This document shows, in pieces, positions 51,423 through 60,734 of a stretch of 64,000 nt of DNA (position 1 is its first letter; every line of letters starts with the position of its first letter). Below the pieces are notes generated by a model that was given only the letters and a program-made list of their open reading frames with translations, made no database searches and was not told the origin of the DNA. The position numbers and the translations under genes were made by a program. Location: contig CYUH01000015.1 of assembly GCA_001403755.1 (NCBI GenBank), positions 784,589-848,588 of the forward strand, given 5' to 3'. The DNA is from Chryseobacterium senegalense. GTDB lineage: Bacteria; Bacteroidota; Bacteroidia; Flavobacteriales; Weeksellaceae.

Positions 51423-53207
51423 ATGTCAAAAGAGACAAATTCAGCAGAGGTTTTATTAAACCAAAACGTAGCACCAGAACAATTTGATTGGGATTCTTTC
51501 GAATCAGGATTAGATGCTGATGCAAGAAAAGAGAAAAGTGATTTAGAGGAAATCTATAACGGATCTCTTAACAATCTTAGCGATAATGATGTATTGGTAG
51601 GAAAAGTTGTAAGACTTACTGATAAAGAAGCTATCGTAGATATCAACTTTAAATCTGAAGGGGTTATTTCGTTAAACGAATTCCGTTATAACCAAGGATT
51701 GAAAGTTGGTGATGAGGTAGAAGTAATGGTTGACAGAAGAGAAGATAAATCTGGTCAATTGCAACTTTCTCACAAAAAAGCAAGAACTTTAAAAGCTTGG
51801 GATAAAGTAAACGAACTTCACGAAACTGGAGAAATCGTAAACGGTTTCGTAAAATCTAGAACTAAAGGTGGTATGATCGTAGACGTACACGGTATTGAAG
51901 CATTCTTACCTGGTTCTCAAATCGATGTGAAGCCAATCAAAGATTACGATCAGTTCGTAGGTAAAACAATGGAGTTCAAAGTTGTGAAAATTAACCCTGA
52001 ATTCAAAAACGTTGTTGTATCTCACAAAGCGCTTATCGAAGCAGATCTTGAAGGTCAAAAAAGAGAAATCATCGGTCAGTTAGAAAAAGGACAAGTTCTT
52101 GAAGGAACTGTTAAAAACATCACTTCTTACGGTGTATTCGTAGACTTAGGTGGTGTTGATGGATTAATCCACATTACTGATCTTTCTTGGTCTAGAGTAA
52201 ACCACCCATCTGAAATTCTTTCTGACGGAGAAACTGTAAAAGTAGTTATCCTTGATTTCGATGATGAGAAAACAAGAATCCAATTAGGTATGAAGCAATT
52301 GGAAGCTCACCCATGGGATGCGCTTTCTGCTGACTTGAAAGTTGGTGATAAAGTTAAAGGAAAAGTAGTTGTTTTAGCTGATTACGGTGCATTCGTAGAG
52401 GTTGCTCCAGGAGTAGAAGGATTGATCCACGTTTCTGAAATGTCTTGGTCAACTCACTTAAGAAGTGCAGGTGATTTCGTAAAAGTAGGTGATGAAGTAG
52501 AAGCAGAAGTTTTAACTCTTGATAGAGAAGACAGAAAAATCTCTTTAGGAATGAAACAGCTTACTCAAGATCCTTGGGCTAATATCGAAGCTAAGTATCC
52601 TGTAGGTTCTAAACATGTAGGAACTGTAAGAAACTTCACTAACTTCGGAGTTTTCGTAGAATTGGAAGAAGGAATCGATGGTTTGATCTACATTTCTGAC
52701 CTTTCTTGGACTAAAAAAATCAAGCATCCATCAGAATTCTGTGCAGTAGGTGATAAATTAGACGTTATCGTTCTAGAATTGGATACTGCTGCAAGAAGAC
52801 TTTCCTTAGGTCACAAACAACTTCTTGAAAATCCATGGGATAAATTTGAAACTAAATATGCTGAAGGTACTGTACACACAGGAAAAGCTACTGAAGTTTT
52901 CGATAAAGGAGCGCAAGTTCAGTTCGAAGATGCTGAAGTTGAAGCATTCTGCCCATCAAGATTATTAGAAAAAGAAGACGGTTCTAAAATCAAGAAAGGA
53001 GAAGATGCACAATTCAAAGTAATCGAATTCAACAAAGAATTCAAGAGAGTAGTAGTTTCACACACCGGAATCTTCAGAGACGAAGAGAAGAAAAACGTGA
53101 AAGAAGCTTCTTCTAAGCCAACTGCTTCATCTAGCAACGAAGAGAAATCTACCCTAGGTGATTTAGACGTTTTAGCTGAATTGAAAAAGAAAATGGAAGG
53201 TAACTAA
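51423..53207 (+). CDS. rpsA: 30S ribosomal protein S1
   Basis: 594 residues made of six S1 (OB-fold) repeats, the typical blocks being GVFVDLGGVDGLIHITDLSW, GAFVEVAPGVEGLIHVSEMSW and GVFVELEEGIDGLIYISDLSW. It binds mRNA and helps start translation, which matters in Bacteroidota, where Shine-Dalgarno sequences are mostly absent. Length is normal. Biased codon use (many AAA, GAA, GTA, TCT) fits high expression. It has a long leader and ends with a strong terminator. Confidence 0.97.
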   Translation: MSKETNSAEVLLNQNVAPEQFDWDSFESGLDADARKEKSDLEEIYNGSLNNLSDNDVLVGKVVRLTDKEAIVDINFKSEGVISLNEFRYNQGLKVGDEVEVMVDRREDKSGQLQLSHKKARTLKAWDKVNELHETGEIVNGFVKSRTKGGMIVDVHGIEAFLPGSQIDVKPIKDYDQFVGKTMEFKVVKINPEFKNVVVSHKALIEADLEGQKREIIGQLEKGQVLEGTVKNITSYGVFVDLGGVDGLIHITDLSWSRVNHPSEILSDGETVKVVILDFDDEKTRIQLGMKQLEAHPWDALSADLKVGDKVKGKVVVLADYGAFVEVAPGVEGLIHVSEMSWSTHLRSAGDFVKVGDEVEAEVLTLDREDRKISLGMKQLTQDPWANIEAKYPVGSKHVGTVRNFTNFGVFVELEEGIDGLIYISDLSWTKKIKHPSEFCAVGDKLDVIVLELDTAARRLSLGHKQLLENPWDKFETKYAEGTVHTGKATEVFDKGAQVQFEDAEVEAFCPSRLLEKEDGSKIKKGEDAQFKVIEFNKEFKRVVVSHTGIFRDEEKKNVKEASSKPTASSSNEEKSTLGDLDVLAELKKKMEGN

Positions 53208-53231
53208 TTCCAAATTTTCTATAATAAATAT

Positions 53232-53262
53232 GACGCCTCAGTAATCTGGGGCGTCTTTTTTT
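53232..53262 (+). terminator. Intrinsic terminator after rpsA
   Basis: Stem GACGCCTCAG / CTGGGGCGTC (53232-53241, 53246-53255; one wobble) with TAAT loop and T run. Confidence 0.93.
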
Positions 53263-53409
53263 TGGCTACATACTTTATTATTAAATACAAAAACATTTCA
53301 ACGTAGTAGATCGGGAAATGAATGTTGATAACATCTTTCTAATTTATGTGTAGAAAATCGAAAACTTAGCATTATTTTTTATAAATTCGATGCCAATTAA
53401 TTAATATAT

Positions 53410-56019
53410 ATGAAAAATAGAAATTTACCTTTGAAAATCGCGGCGGTATGTTTGATGTTTTCTTTCGGAGCAGCCAATGCTCAAGACTACAAATCCATCA
53501 TCCAGAGCCAACTTTCTGCGAAAAGCAACTTCCAAAAAGCAAACCTCAACAATTTCGAAATCATTACTCAGGATTTTTCGAAATCTATGAATGCTGATAT
53601 TATTAAAGTACAACAATCTTTCAACGGAATTCCTGTATATAATGCATTAGCAACCGCTTTGATTAAAGATCAAAAAGTTAATTACCTTACTGAAAATTTT
53701 GCTAAAAATTATGTGAATGCAGCTCAACCAAGTTCAGCTCGTCCTTCCTCAAATGTTTTTGCCAGTATGGCTCAGAATCTGGGATTGAAAAATAGCAGTG
53801 AATATAAATTGCTAAACTTTGATGACGTAGATTTGGATGGTGCTTCTTTCGCTAAAACGAAATTAGTATATTTCCTTACCGAAAAAGGAGATTTGAAACT
53901 TTGCCATCAATTTATGTTTGCAGAAAAAGGAACCTCAAATTATTGGGACATTCTTGCTGATGCAACAACGGGAGAAATTGTGAATAAAGAAAATTTAACC
54001 ATTTCTTGTACTTTCCCACATGGTACTTTCCAGCACGATTATTCTGCACATACTCCGGAAGGTTTTTCTACAAATTTCGACAAAGCATCAACTGCTGAAA
54101 TTAAGGCTCCAACTGCTTTAGCTGCGTTAGATGCAAGTTATAATGTATTTGCTTTGCCTTTAGAAAGTCCGAATCACGGCAGTAGATCTGTTGTTTCTAA
54201 TCCTTGGTTTTTAGATGCTTCACCTGATGGATGGCATACAATCGGTGGGGGTTCTTATGCAGGTTCTCACAATACAACAAGAGGAAATAACGTGATGGCT
54301 TATGAGGATGCTGCCAATCTAAATACACCGGGTTCCTATGCTGATGGAGGCGCAAGCAGAGTATTTAATTTTCCATTTGTAGTGAATGATACTGCTGGAA
54401 ACAAGAATGCGGCGATCACCAATTTATTCTACATGAATAATAAAATGCACGATATATTTTATCGCTTAGGATTTACCGAAAATGCTAAAAATTTCCAGGC
54501 CTATAATTTCGGAAAAGGTGGCTCTCAACATGATTATGTTATGGCTGAAGCGCAAGATGGTGGTGGAATTGATAATGCTAACTTCTATACACCGTCCGAC
54601 GGATCAAGACCAAGAATGCAAATGTATCTATTTAATCCAGCGGTGATCGAGAGAGTATATTATAATGCTCCAGCAGAAGCAGTAGGAAGATTAGTGAAAA
54701 ATTATATTTCTACCACTTTCGGACCAGCTTTGGATGCTACAGGTGTAACAGCTGATGTAAAATTATCTCCTGTATTGGACGGATGTACAGCGCTTCCTGC
54801 TGGATCACTTGCTGGCAAAATAGGACTTATCGAAAGAGGAACTTGTAACTTTACCGCAAAGGTTAAAAACGCACAAGATGCCGGAGCAGTAGCAGCAATT
54901 ATTTATAACTTGCCGAATTCCACTGCTACCAGCGGTATGGCAGGAACTGATGCGACAATTATCATCCCATCCGTATTGCTTGAAAATTCTGAAGGGGTGT
55001 ATTTGAAAAACCTTTTGGCAAACCAAAATGTAAACGTTACTTTAAAATATGATCCTGCTGTACAAAAATTTAGAGATGGAAGTTTCGATAACGGAATTGT
55101 TGCCCACGAATATGGCCATGGTATTTCTACAAGATTGGTTGGCCAGTTGAGTTCTTCATTAAACAAGGAACAAATGGGAGAAGGTTGGTCTGATTTCTTT
55201 GCTTTAATGCTTACCAACAGACCAGGTGACGATGCAAGCGTGCCAAGAGGAATCGGAACATATGCTTCTTCCGAAGCAATTGATGGAGGAGGGATTCGTC
55301 CGGCGCCGTATTCCCCGGAATTTGGTGTAAATAATTATGTTTACAGCGATATTAACGGTATGGAATATGCTAATTCTTCAGGTGTATTGGTGCCAGATGT
55401 TCACTCGATTGGTTTCGTCTGGGCGTCGATGTTGTGGGATCTGCACTGGAAATACGTTGAAAAATATGGATATTCTTCTGATGTAATGGCCAATACCACC
55501 AACGGAAGCACTAGAGTTCTTCAATTGGTAGTTGATGCTCTAAAGCTAACTCCTATCAATCCTGGATTTATCCAAGGTAGAGATGCAATTTTAGCAGCAG
55601 AAGAAAATACAAGCCAAGGGCAAGATAAATGTATGATTTGGGAAGTTTTTGCTAGAAGAGGACTTGGAGTAAATGCTTCAGCAGGTTCTGCAACCAATAT
55701 CAACGACCAAGTTGATGATTTTACCGTTCCGGCGGCAGATCCTCGTTGTACCACCTTAGCGGCAAGCGATGTGAATGCTGAAAAAGTAGTGAGCATCTAT
55801 CCAAATCCTGCGAAAAACGAATTTTTCTTAAAATCAGCAAACAAGACTTTAGGAAAAGTAAATGTTGAAATTTTCGACGCAACCGGAAAACTAGTTTCCA
55901 GCCAGAAAATTTCTGCTTCTGATGCAGTGAATACACAAGCTCTTGTAAACGGAGTATATGTAGTAAAGGTTTTAGGTTTAGGAGTGAATTACTCTTCTAA
56001 ATTGATGATTAAAAAATAA
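53410..56019 (+). CDS. Secreted M36 (fungalysin) metallopeptidase with PA insert and T9SS domain
   Basis: 869 residues. Signal peptide (to about GAANAQ), FTP/propeptide (about 25-200; SFNGIPVYNA), then the M36 catalytic domain with the zinc motif HEYGHGISTRL at 566-570 and a PA domain inserted before it (about 435-545; GLIERGTCNF). The C-terminal about 75 residues are a T9SS type A sorting domain (IYPNPAKNEFFL ... GVYVVKV ... LMIKK). Large secreted protease likely used for protein degradation; similar enzymes are elastase-like. Monocistronic with a terminator. Confidence 0.94.
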   Translation: MKNRNLPLKIAAVCLMFSFGAANAQDYKSIIQSQLSAKSNFQKANLNNFEIITQDFSKSMNADIIKVQQSFNGIPVYNALATALIKDQKVNYLTENFAKNYVNAAQPSSARPSSNVFASMAQNLGLKNSSEYKLLNFDDVDLDGASFAKTKLVYFLTEKGDLKLCHQFMFAEKGTSNYWDILADATTGEIVNKENLTISCTFPHGTFQHDYSAHTPEGFSTNFDKASTAEIKAPTALAALDASYNVFALPLESPNHGSRSVVSNPWFLDASPDGWHTIGGGSYAGSHNTTRGNNVMAYEDAANLNTPGSYADGGASRVFNFPFVVNDTAGNKNAAITNLFYMNNKMHDIFYRLGFTENAKNFQAYNFGKGGSQHDYVMAEAQDGGGIDNANFYTPSDGSRPRMQMYLFNPAVIERVYYNAPAEAVGRLVKNYISTTFGPALDATGVTADVKLSPVLDGCTALPAGSLAGKIGLIERGTCNFTAKVKNAQDAGAVAAIIYNLPNSTATSGMAGTDATIIIPSVLLENSEGVYLKNLLANQNVNVTLKYDPAVQKFRDGSFDNGIVAHEYGHGISTRLVGQLSSSLNKEQMGEGWSDFFALMLTNRPGDDASVPRGIGTYASSEAIDGGGIRPAPYSPEFGVNNYVYSDINGMEYANSSGVLVPDVHSIGFVWASMLWDLHWKYVEKYGYSSDVMANTTNGSTRVLQLVVDALKLTPINPGFIQGRDAILAAEENTSQGQDKCMIWEVFARRGLGVNASAGSATNINDQVDDFTVPAADPRCTTLAASDVNAEKVVSIYPNPAKNEFFLKSANKTLGKVNVEIFDATGKLVSSQKISASDAVNTQALVNGVYVVKVLGLGVNYSSKLMIKK

Positions 56020-56040
56020 TTGTTAGTCATTATATTTATA

Positions 56041-56074
56041 ACCGTCTTGCTTTTTTAGTAAGGCGGTTTTTTTT
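56041..56074 (+). terminator. Intrinsic terminator after the M36 gene
   Basis: Stem ACCGTCTT / AAGGCGGT (56041-56048, 56060-56067; one wobble) then a T run. Confidence 0.85.
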
Positions 56075-56110
56075 ATGAGATACCACTTTTGTGAAAATAA
56101 TAACAATAAA

Positions 56111-56138
56111 AAACCCATCAAATTAATCTGATGGGTTT
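56111..56138 (-). terminator. Terminator of rplS
   Basis: Perfect stem AAACCCATCA / TGATGGGTTT (56111-56120, 56129-56138); T run on the minus strand. Confidence 0.9.
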
Positions 56139-56158
56139 TCCTATTGTAGTTGTCTGAA

Positions 56159-56512
56159 TTATTTTTTGTAAGCAGCGTCTTTAATTCTCGCTTTTTTACC
56201 TCTAAGGTCTCTAAAGTAGTAGATTCTTGCTCTTCTCACTTTACCTCTTCTGTCTAATTCAATTTTCTGAAGAGCTGGCATGTTCATTGGGAAAACTCTT
56301 TCTACACCTATATCACCACTCATTTTTCTGATGGTAAATGTCTTGGTAAGACCAGTTCCTCTCAACTGAATTACTGTACCTTTAAAGAACTGAGTTCTTG
56401 TTTTAGCACCTTCTTTAATTTCGTAATACACAGTGATGGTGTCACCGGCTTTGAATTCTGGGAATTCTTTTTTTGTGATGTACTTGTCTTGTACGTACTT
56501 TACTAAATCCAT
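56159..56512 (-). CDS. rplS: 50S ribosomal protein L19
   Basis: 117 residues from ATG 56512 (MDLVKYVQDKYITKKEFPEF), with the L19 core FKGTVIQLRGTGLTKTFTIRKMS and RARIYYFRDLRGKKAR. An upstream in-frame start would add residues from the structured leader that are not part of L19. It forms part of the intersubunit bridge. It is not next to trmD or rpsP here, but stands alone with its own promoter, leader and terminator. Confidence 0.97.
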   Translation of the reverse strand: MDLVKYVQDKYITKKEFPEFKAGDTITVYYEIKEGAKTRTQFFKGTVIQLRGTGLTKTFTIRKMSGDIGVERVFPMNMPALQKIELDRRGKVRRARIYYFRDLRGKKARIKDAAYKK

Positions 56513-56539
56513 TTTTTTGTAAAAAAATTGTTTTGTCGA

Positions 56540-56579
56540 GCTAACCAACTTTCACGTCCTTCGTCAGAGGTTGATTAAC
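56540..56579 (-). promoter_or_regulatory. Structured leader of rplS, candidate L19 autoregulatory element
   Basis: On the minus strand, GTTAATCAAC (56570-56579) pairs along all ten positions with GTTGGTTAGC (56540-56549), two of them wobbles, around a 20-base loop (56550-56569). It lies in the predicted leader between the promoter and the start codon. Confidence 0.5.
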
Positions 56580-56585
56580 AGGGTG

Positions 56586-56615
56586 CAAAAATACTACAAT
56601 TATTTTATTCTGCAA
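56586..56615 (-). promoter_or_regulatory. Promoter of rplS
   Basis: On the minus strand TTG (56613-56615), 19-base spacer, TATTTTTG (56586-56593). Confidence 0.65.
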
Positions 56616-56727
56616 ATGTTTCATTTAGAATATTTTAAAAATATTCGTAATAAATGAGTCGTATCTTTATAAAGCAATAACTATAAGTAGTTTATGTGTT
56701 TTTAATCGTAAATTAAGTTATAAGTCA

Positions 56728-56735
56728 TACTTTTG
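56728..56735 (+). promoter_or_regulatory. -7 promoter box of the symporter operon
   Basis: TACTTTTG 63 bases before the symporter ATG; no -33 TTG at 17-20 bases, so moderate support. Confidence 0.45.
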
Positions 56736-56798
56736 TTTTTGGATTATTGAAAATGAAGTGAAAAATTTATCAGTTTTTTTGTGAATAAATTAATCAAC

Positions 56799-58289
56799 AT
56801 GAATCAGGAAAACCAGTGGCCATTCTACATCAGTATCGTTTTGGCGGTATATGCGGCAATAATTTTATTCTTCGTCGTCCGAGGTGCGATGAAGGCGAAA
56901 ACCATCAGCGATTATGCCATCGGAAACATGGGATTTCCGTCTTGGATTGTCGGACTCTCTTTGGCTGCTTCCATGACGAGTGCAGCTACATTTGTAATTA
57001 ATCCAGGTTTTATAGCACTTTATGGAGTTTCAGGTATTATTTCGATGGCAATTGTGCTGCCTGTTGCCGCTTTTGCATCACTGATTTTTTTTACCAAAGG
57101 TTTTGCGAAGTTCGGTAAATCTGTAAAAGCAAATACCATGTCCCAATGGATCGGAATTCGGTTCAAAAATAAATATTACCAGTTTTTCTTCGCGATTATC
57201 GCCATGTTACTGATTACGTTTATTGTGCTTATTAATGTAGGTCTGTCACAGGTAATTTCAAAGTCTTTGGATACAGATCCGTTTTATGTACTGGTCGGAA
57301 TCACAGTTTTTGTCTTTGGATACATGATGTTCGGTGGCGCAAATTCGATGGTTTATACCAATACGATTCAGGCAATAATAATGTTGATTGTCGCATTGAT
57401 GATGATTTTTTCGGGAGTTGATCTTTTTGAAAGCGGCATTAATGGCTTCGCATCAAAACTAAGCGCGATTGACCCGAATCTTACAAAAACATACAATGAA
57501 TCGAGTCCGCTGTACCGCGATTTCTTCGAAGTGGTCATTTGTCAAGCGATTGTAGGTGTTGCAATTGTTTGTCAGCCACACATCATGACAAAATCCCTAA
57601 TGCTTAAAAATCCCGAAAAAGTAAATTCTTACCTCTTTTTCGCCATCAGTTCAATGGCTATTTTCTTCCTCATTGTAGTCGCTGGACTTTACGCGAGAAT
57701 TTTATTCCCGGATTTAACGGTGGATGGCAACAAAATGAAAATGGATGAAATAATTCCTGTTTACGTGGTGAAAAAGTTTTCTGTAGCTGCCGGAATTCTG
57801 GTGGTAGTTGGGTTAATTTCCGCAGGATTGTCAACTTTGGAAGGATTGATCCAGTCACTCTCCATTACCGTAACATCAGATATTCTTGAGCCTGTTTTTG
57901 GTGAAAAAATTATGAAAAACGGGTTGGTGATCAATAAAATGGTGATTGTTCTGTTAGCTGTGGTAAGTTTCTATTTTAGCTGGAACCAGATCAAAGAACC
58001 AAATCTCAGTGTTGGAATCTTCGGGCAGAACGGTGTTTATGGCTATTTCGCAGCGGCTTTTGTTCCCGTACTTTTCGGGACTTTTGTGAAAAATGTAAAG
58101 TCTTCTACCGTTTTCGCTGCGTCAGTGGTTGCAATTGTGGTACATTTCGGGATTTTCTACCTGAAACTTACGCCTTACATGCAGGGAACGGTCGGCAATC
58201 CAGGCGTTTCTGCAGCAATCGCTATTTGTTCTTCTTTGTTAGTTGCAATAATTTTACATACATTTAACAAAGATAAAGCAGTGGCTTAA
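56799..58289 (+). CDS. Sodium:solute symporter family transporter
   Basis: 496 residues with about 13 membrane helices of the SSS (LeuT-fold) family. ATG 56799 is chosen; a GTG 18 bases upstream is possible. The SAATFVINPGFIALYG, GGANSMVYTNTIQAIIM and VVVGLISAGLSTLEGLIQS segments correspond to helix 1, the family signature and helix 8, with the small-polar residues that bind sodium. SSS members carry sugars, amino acids, and carboxylates such as acetate or pantothenate. It shares one base (TAATG) with the CoA ligase downstream, so substrate is probably a carboxylate (inference). Confidence 0.9.
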   Translation: MNQENQWPFYISIVLAVYAAIILFFVVRGAMKAKTISDYAIGNMGFPSWIVGLSLAASMTSAATFVINPGFIALYGVSGIISMAIVLPVAAFASLIFFTKGFAKFGKSVKANTMSQWIGIRFKNKYYQFFFAIIAMLLITFIVLINVGLSQVISKSLDTDPFYVLVGITVFVFGYMMFGGANSMVYTNTIQAIIMLIVALMMIFSGVDLFESGINGFASKLSAIDPNLTKTYNESSPLYRDFFEVVICQAIVGVAIVCQPHIMTKSLMLKNPEKVNSYLFFAISSMAIFFLIVVAGLYARILFPDLTVDGNKMKMDEIIPVYVVKKFSVAAGILVVVGLISAGLSTLEGLIQSLSITVTSDILEPVFGEKIMKNGLVINKMVIVLLAVVSFYFSWNQIKEPNLSVGIFGQNGVYGYFAAAFVPVLFGTFVKNVKSSTVFAASVVAIVVHFGIFYLKLTPYMQGTVGNPGVSAAIAICSSLLVAIILHTFNKDKAVA

Positions 58290-59794
58290 TGAATGATTTA
58301 GACTGGATTTCGAAATGGGCAGATTATCAGCCAAATAAAATTGCGGTTTCCGACCTGGAAACCGGCGAAAATTTCACCTATCTTGAACTTCACCAGAAAG
58401 CAAATTCCATTGTTTCTTTACTGAAAGAACAACATAAAGAAGGCGACAGAATAGCTGTAATTATGGAGCATTCGCCCTTTCTTATTGCTCTTTTTTCTGC
58501 GTGCCAGCGTTTAGGTTTAATTCTGGTTCCCGTCAATTATAAACTTTCAGCCACCGAAATTCAGGATCAGCTGAAAGACTGCGAACCTTCGCTTGTAATT
58601 TACAGTGAGTTTTTCGATCATCTTTTGGTGTGGGTAAAAGAGTCGTTTACTACGGTAAAACTTGCAGATTTTAATGATAAAGTAAAAGCTTTTAAAAACA
58701 GTTCCTTGCTTTCTCCGTTTGAAATTAATGCAGAAGCGCCGATTTTTCTGTTTTATACTTCGGGAACAACCTCAACGCCGAAAGGTGTGCTCTATACTAA
58801 CAAAATGCTCTTCTGGAACAGCTTAAATACCACAATGCAGTTGGGAATTACCCCTGAAGATGTAACCTTAAGTATTCTCCCGCCGTATCACACTTCGGGC
58901 TGGAATGTTTTTCTGACGCCGATTTTGCATAATGGCGGAAAAGTCGTTATGCTGCGTAAATTCGATGCGCAAAAGGTAATTTATCATTTGCAAAAGGAAA
59001 AAATCTCATTGTTGATGGGGCTTCCTACTGTACTTCAAATGATTACGAAATATTCGAGTTTCCATACTGCAGATTTTTCTCATTTGCGGTACATTATTTC
59101 GGGCGGAGAAGCCATCAGTAACGAAATAATTGAGCAGTGGAAATTTGAGAAAAATGTCGATATAAGGCCGGGTTACGGACTAACAGAAGCCGGACCAAGT
59201 ATCACGTCGCTGCATCAGGATTTTATTTTATCCAAACCAAATTCCATCGGGAAACCAAATTTCTATGTTCAACTTGATATTGTTGATGAAAAGGGAAATT
59301 CCCTACCAAATGGCGAAATAGGCGAACTAAAAATAAAAGGAGAAATTGTAACACCCGGTTACTGGAACAATTCCGTTGCCACCAAAGACAAAATCAAAAA
59401 TTCGTGGTTTCATACCGGCGATTTGGCCTGCCGGGACAGCGATGGTTTCTTTTATTTAATGGGTAGGATGGATGATATGTATATTTCCGGCGGAGAAAAT
59501 ATTTTTCCTCAGGAAATTGAGAAAGTTCTCAATCAACATTCGGCAGTAGCAAAAGCTGTTGTAATTCCTGTAAACGATGAAATTTGGGGAAAAAAGGGGA
59601 TCGCCTTTGTGAAAGTAACAGAGGTGACTTCTGAAACGGAACTTCGTGAGTTCTTAAAAGATAAACTGGCTAAATTTAAACACCCGAAAGAATTTGTCTT
59701 TCTGGAAGAATTTCCTGTTACAGGTTTCGGGAAGATTTCACGAAAAGATCTGACGAGAATTTTCCATCAAAAAAAGCAAAAAAAAGAGTCTTGA
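58289..59794 (+). CDS. AMP-forming acyl-CoA synthetase (ANL superfamily)
   Basis: 501 residues. P-loop YTSGTTSTPKG at 156-166, A5 motif GYGLTEAGP at 295-303, A7 HTGD at 375-378 and catalytic lysine in TGFGKISRKDL (K482). It activates a carboxylic acid with ATP and links it to CoA. The short 501-residue form resembles medium- or long-chain, crotonobetaine or aromatic acid ligases; acid specificity cannot be read. It overlaps the symporter stop by one base and is followed after one base by the hydrolase, indicating translational coupling. Confidence 0.92.
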   Translation: MNDLDWISKWADYQPNKIAVSDLETGENFTYLELHQKANSIVSLLKEQHKEGDRIAVIMEHSPFLIALFSACQRLGLILVPVNYKLSATEIQDQLKDCEPSLVIYSEFFDHLLVWVKESFTTVKLADFNDKVKAFKNSSLLSPFEINAEAPIFLFYTSGTTSTPKGVLYTNKMLFWNSLNTTMQLGITPEDVTLSILPPYHTSGWNVFLTPILHNGGKVVMLRKFDAQKVIYHLQKEKISLLMGLPTVLQMITKYSSFHTADFSHLRYIISGGEAISNEIIEQWKFEKNVDIRPGYGLTEAGPSITSLHQDFILSKPNSIGKPNFYVQLDIVDEKGNSLPNGEIGELKIKGEIVTPGYWNNSVATKDKIKNSWFHTGDLACRDSDGFFYLMGRMDDMYISGGENIFPQEIEKVLNQHSAVAKAVVIPVNDEIWGKKGIAFVKVTEVTSETELREFLKDKLAKFKHPKEFVFLEEFPVTGFGKISRKDLTRIFHQKKQKKES

Positions 59795-59795
59795 T

Positions 59796-60734
59796 ATGAA
59801 AAAGTTACTCAGTATCATTGTAAGTATTTTTTTTCTGAACATTTCTGCACAAAACAACAAATCAATGAAGGAAACACTTCAGCCTTATCATTTTCCAACG
59901 CAGTTTTTAAAGCTTGATGAAGGCGAAATTGCGTATGTGAAGGAAGGAAAAGGCAAGAAAATTCTCTTGTTTGTGCATGGTTTAAGCAGCAATGCCGACG
60001 CGTGGTATCGGAATATTGAAGAATTGAAAAAAGATTTTACCTGCATTGCGATCGATCTGCCTGGTTACGGAAAATCATATAAAAACAAAGAAAATTTAAC
60101 TCCAACTTATTTCACTGAAACCATCCGAAAGTTTACAGAAAAACTTAAATTAAAAAATTTCACTCTTGTTGGTCATTCGATGGGTGGGCAGGCAGCAATA
60201 AAATTTGCGGCAAAATATCCCGAAAAGTTAGACAAATTAATTCTTGTTGCGCCTGCTGGAATTGAAAAATTTACGCCATACGAGGGTGCTGCGATGAAAA
60301 TGGTCATGAAACAGTCTACGATTATGGCCACAACTCCGGAGCAAATCGACCGAAATTATCAACTCAACTTTTTTAAAATGCCTCCTGAGGCTGAGAGGAT
60401 GATTACAGACCGAAAAAATATCATCAAAGCTTCAGATTTTGATCTTCATGCGCTGGCAATAGAAAACAGCGTAAAAGGGATGCTGGATGATACGGTAACT
60501 GAAGACTTTTCAAAGATCAAGAAACCTACACTTCTTCTTTTTGGAAAAAATGATATGCTGATTCCTAATAAATATTTTCATCCACTTCTTACGATTGATC
60601 AAGTAGCAGAAGAGGCCAAAACACTTATTGAAAATAGTAAATTGATAATGATTGACGAAGCCGGACATTTCCTCCAGTTCGAAAAACCAGCTGAAGTAAA
60701 TAAGGAAATTAAAGCATTTGTGAACTGTAAATAA
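59796..60734 (+). CDS. Exported alpha/beta hydrolase
   Basis: 312 residues: signal peptide MKKLLSIIVSIFFLNISAQ, then an alpha/beta hydrolase fold. Oxyanion HG at 61-62, nucleophile S128 in GHSMGG, acid D253 in FGKNDMLIP and H291 in DEAGHFLQFEKP. It should act in the periplasm or at the outer membrane, hydrolysing an ester, amide or lactone bond. Encoded one base after the acyl-CoA synthetase and sharing one base (TAATG) with the next gene, so it belongs to the same transcription-translation unit. Confidence 0.9.
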   Translation: MKKLLSIIVSIFFLNISAQNNKSMKETLQPYHFPTQFLKLDEGEIAYVKEGKGKKILLFVHGLSSNADAWYRNIEELKKDFTCIAIDLPGYGKSYKNKENLTPTYFTETIRKFTEKLKLKNFTLVGHSMGGQAAIKFAAKYPEKLDKLILVAPAGIEKFTPYEGAAMKMVMKQSTIMATTPEQIDRNYQLNFFKMPPEAERMITDRKNIIKASDFDLHALAIENSVKGMLDDTVTEDFSKIKKPTLLLFGKNDMLIPNKYFHPLLTIDQVAEEAKTLIENSKLIMIDEAGHFLQFEKPAEVNKEIKAFVNCK

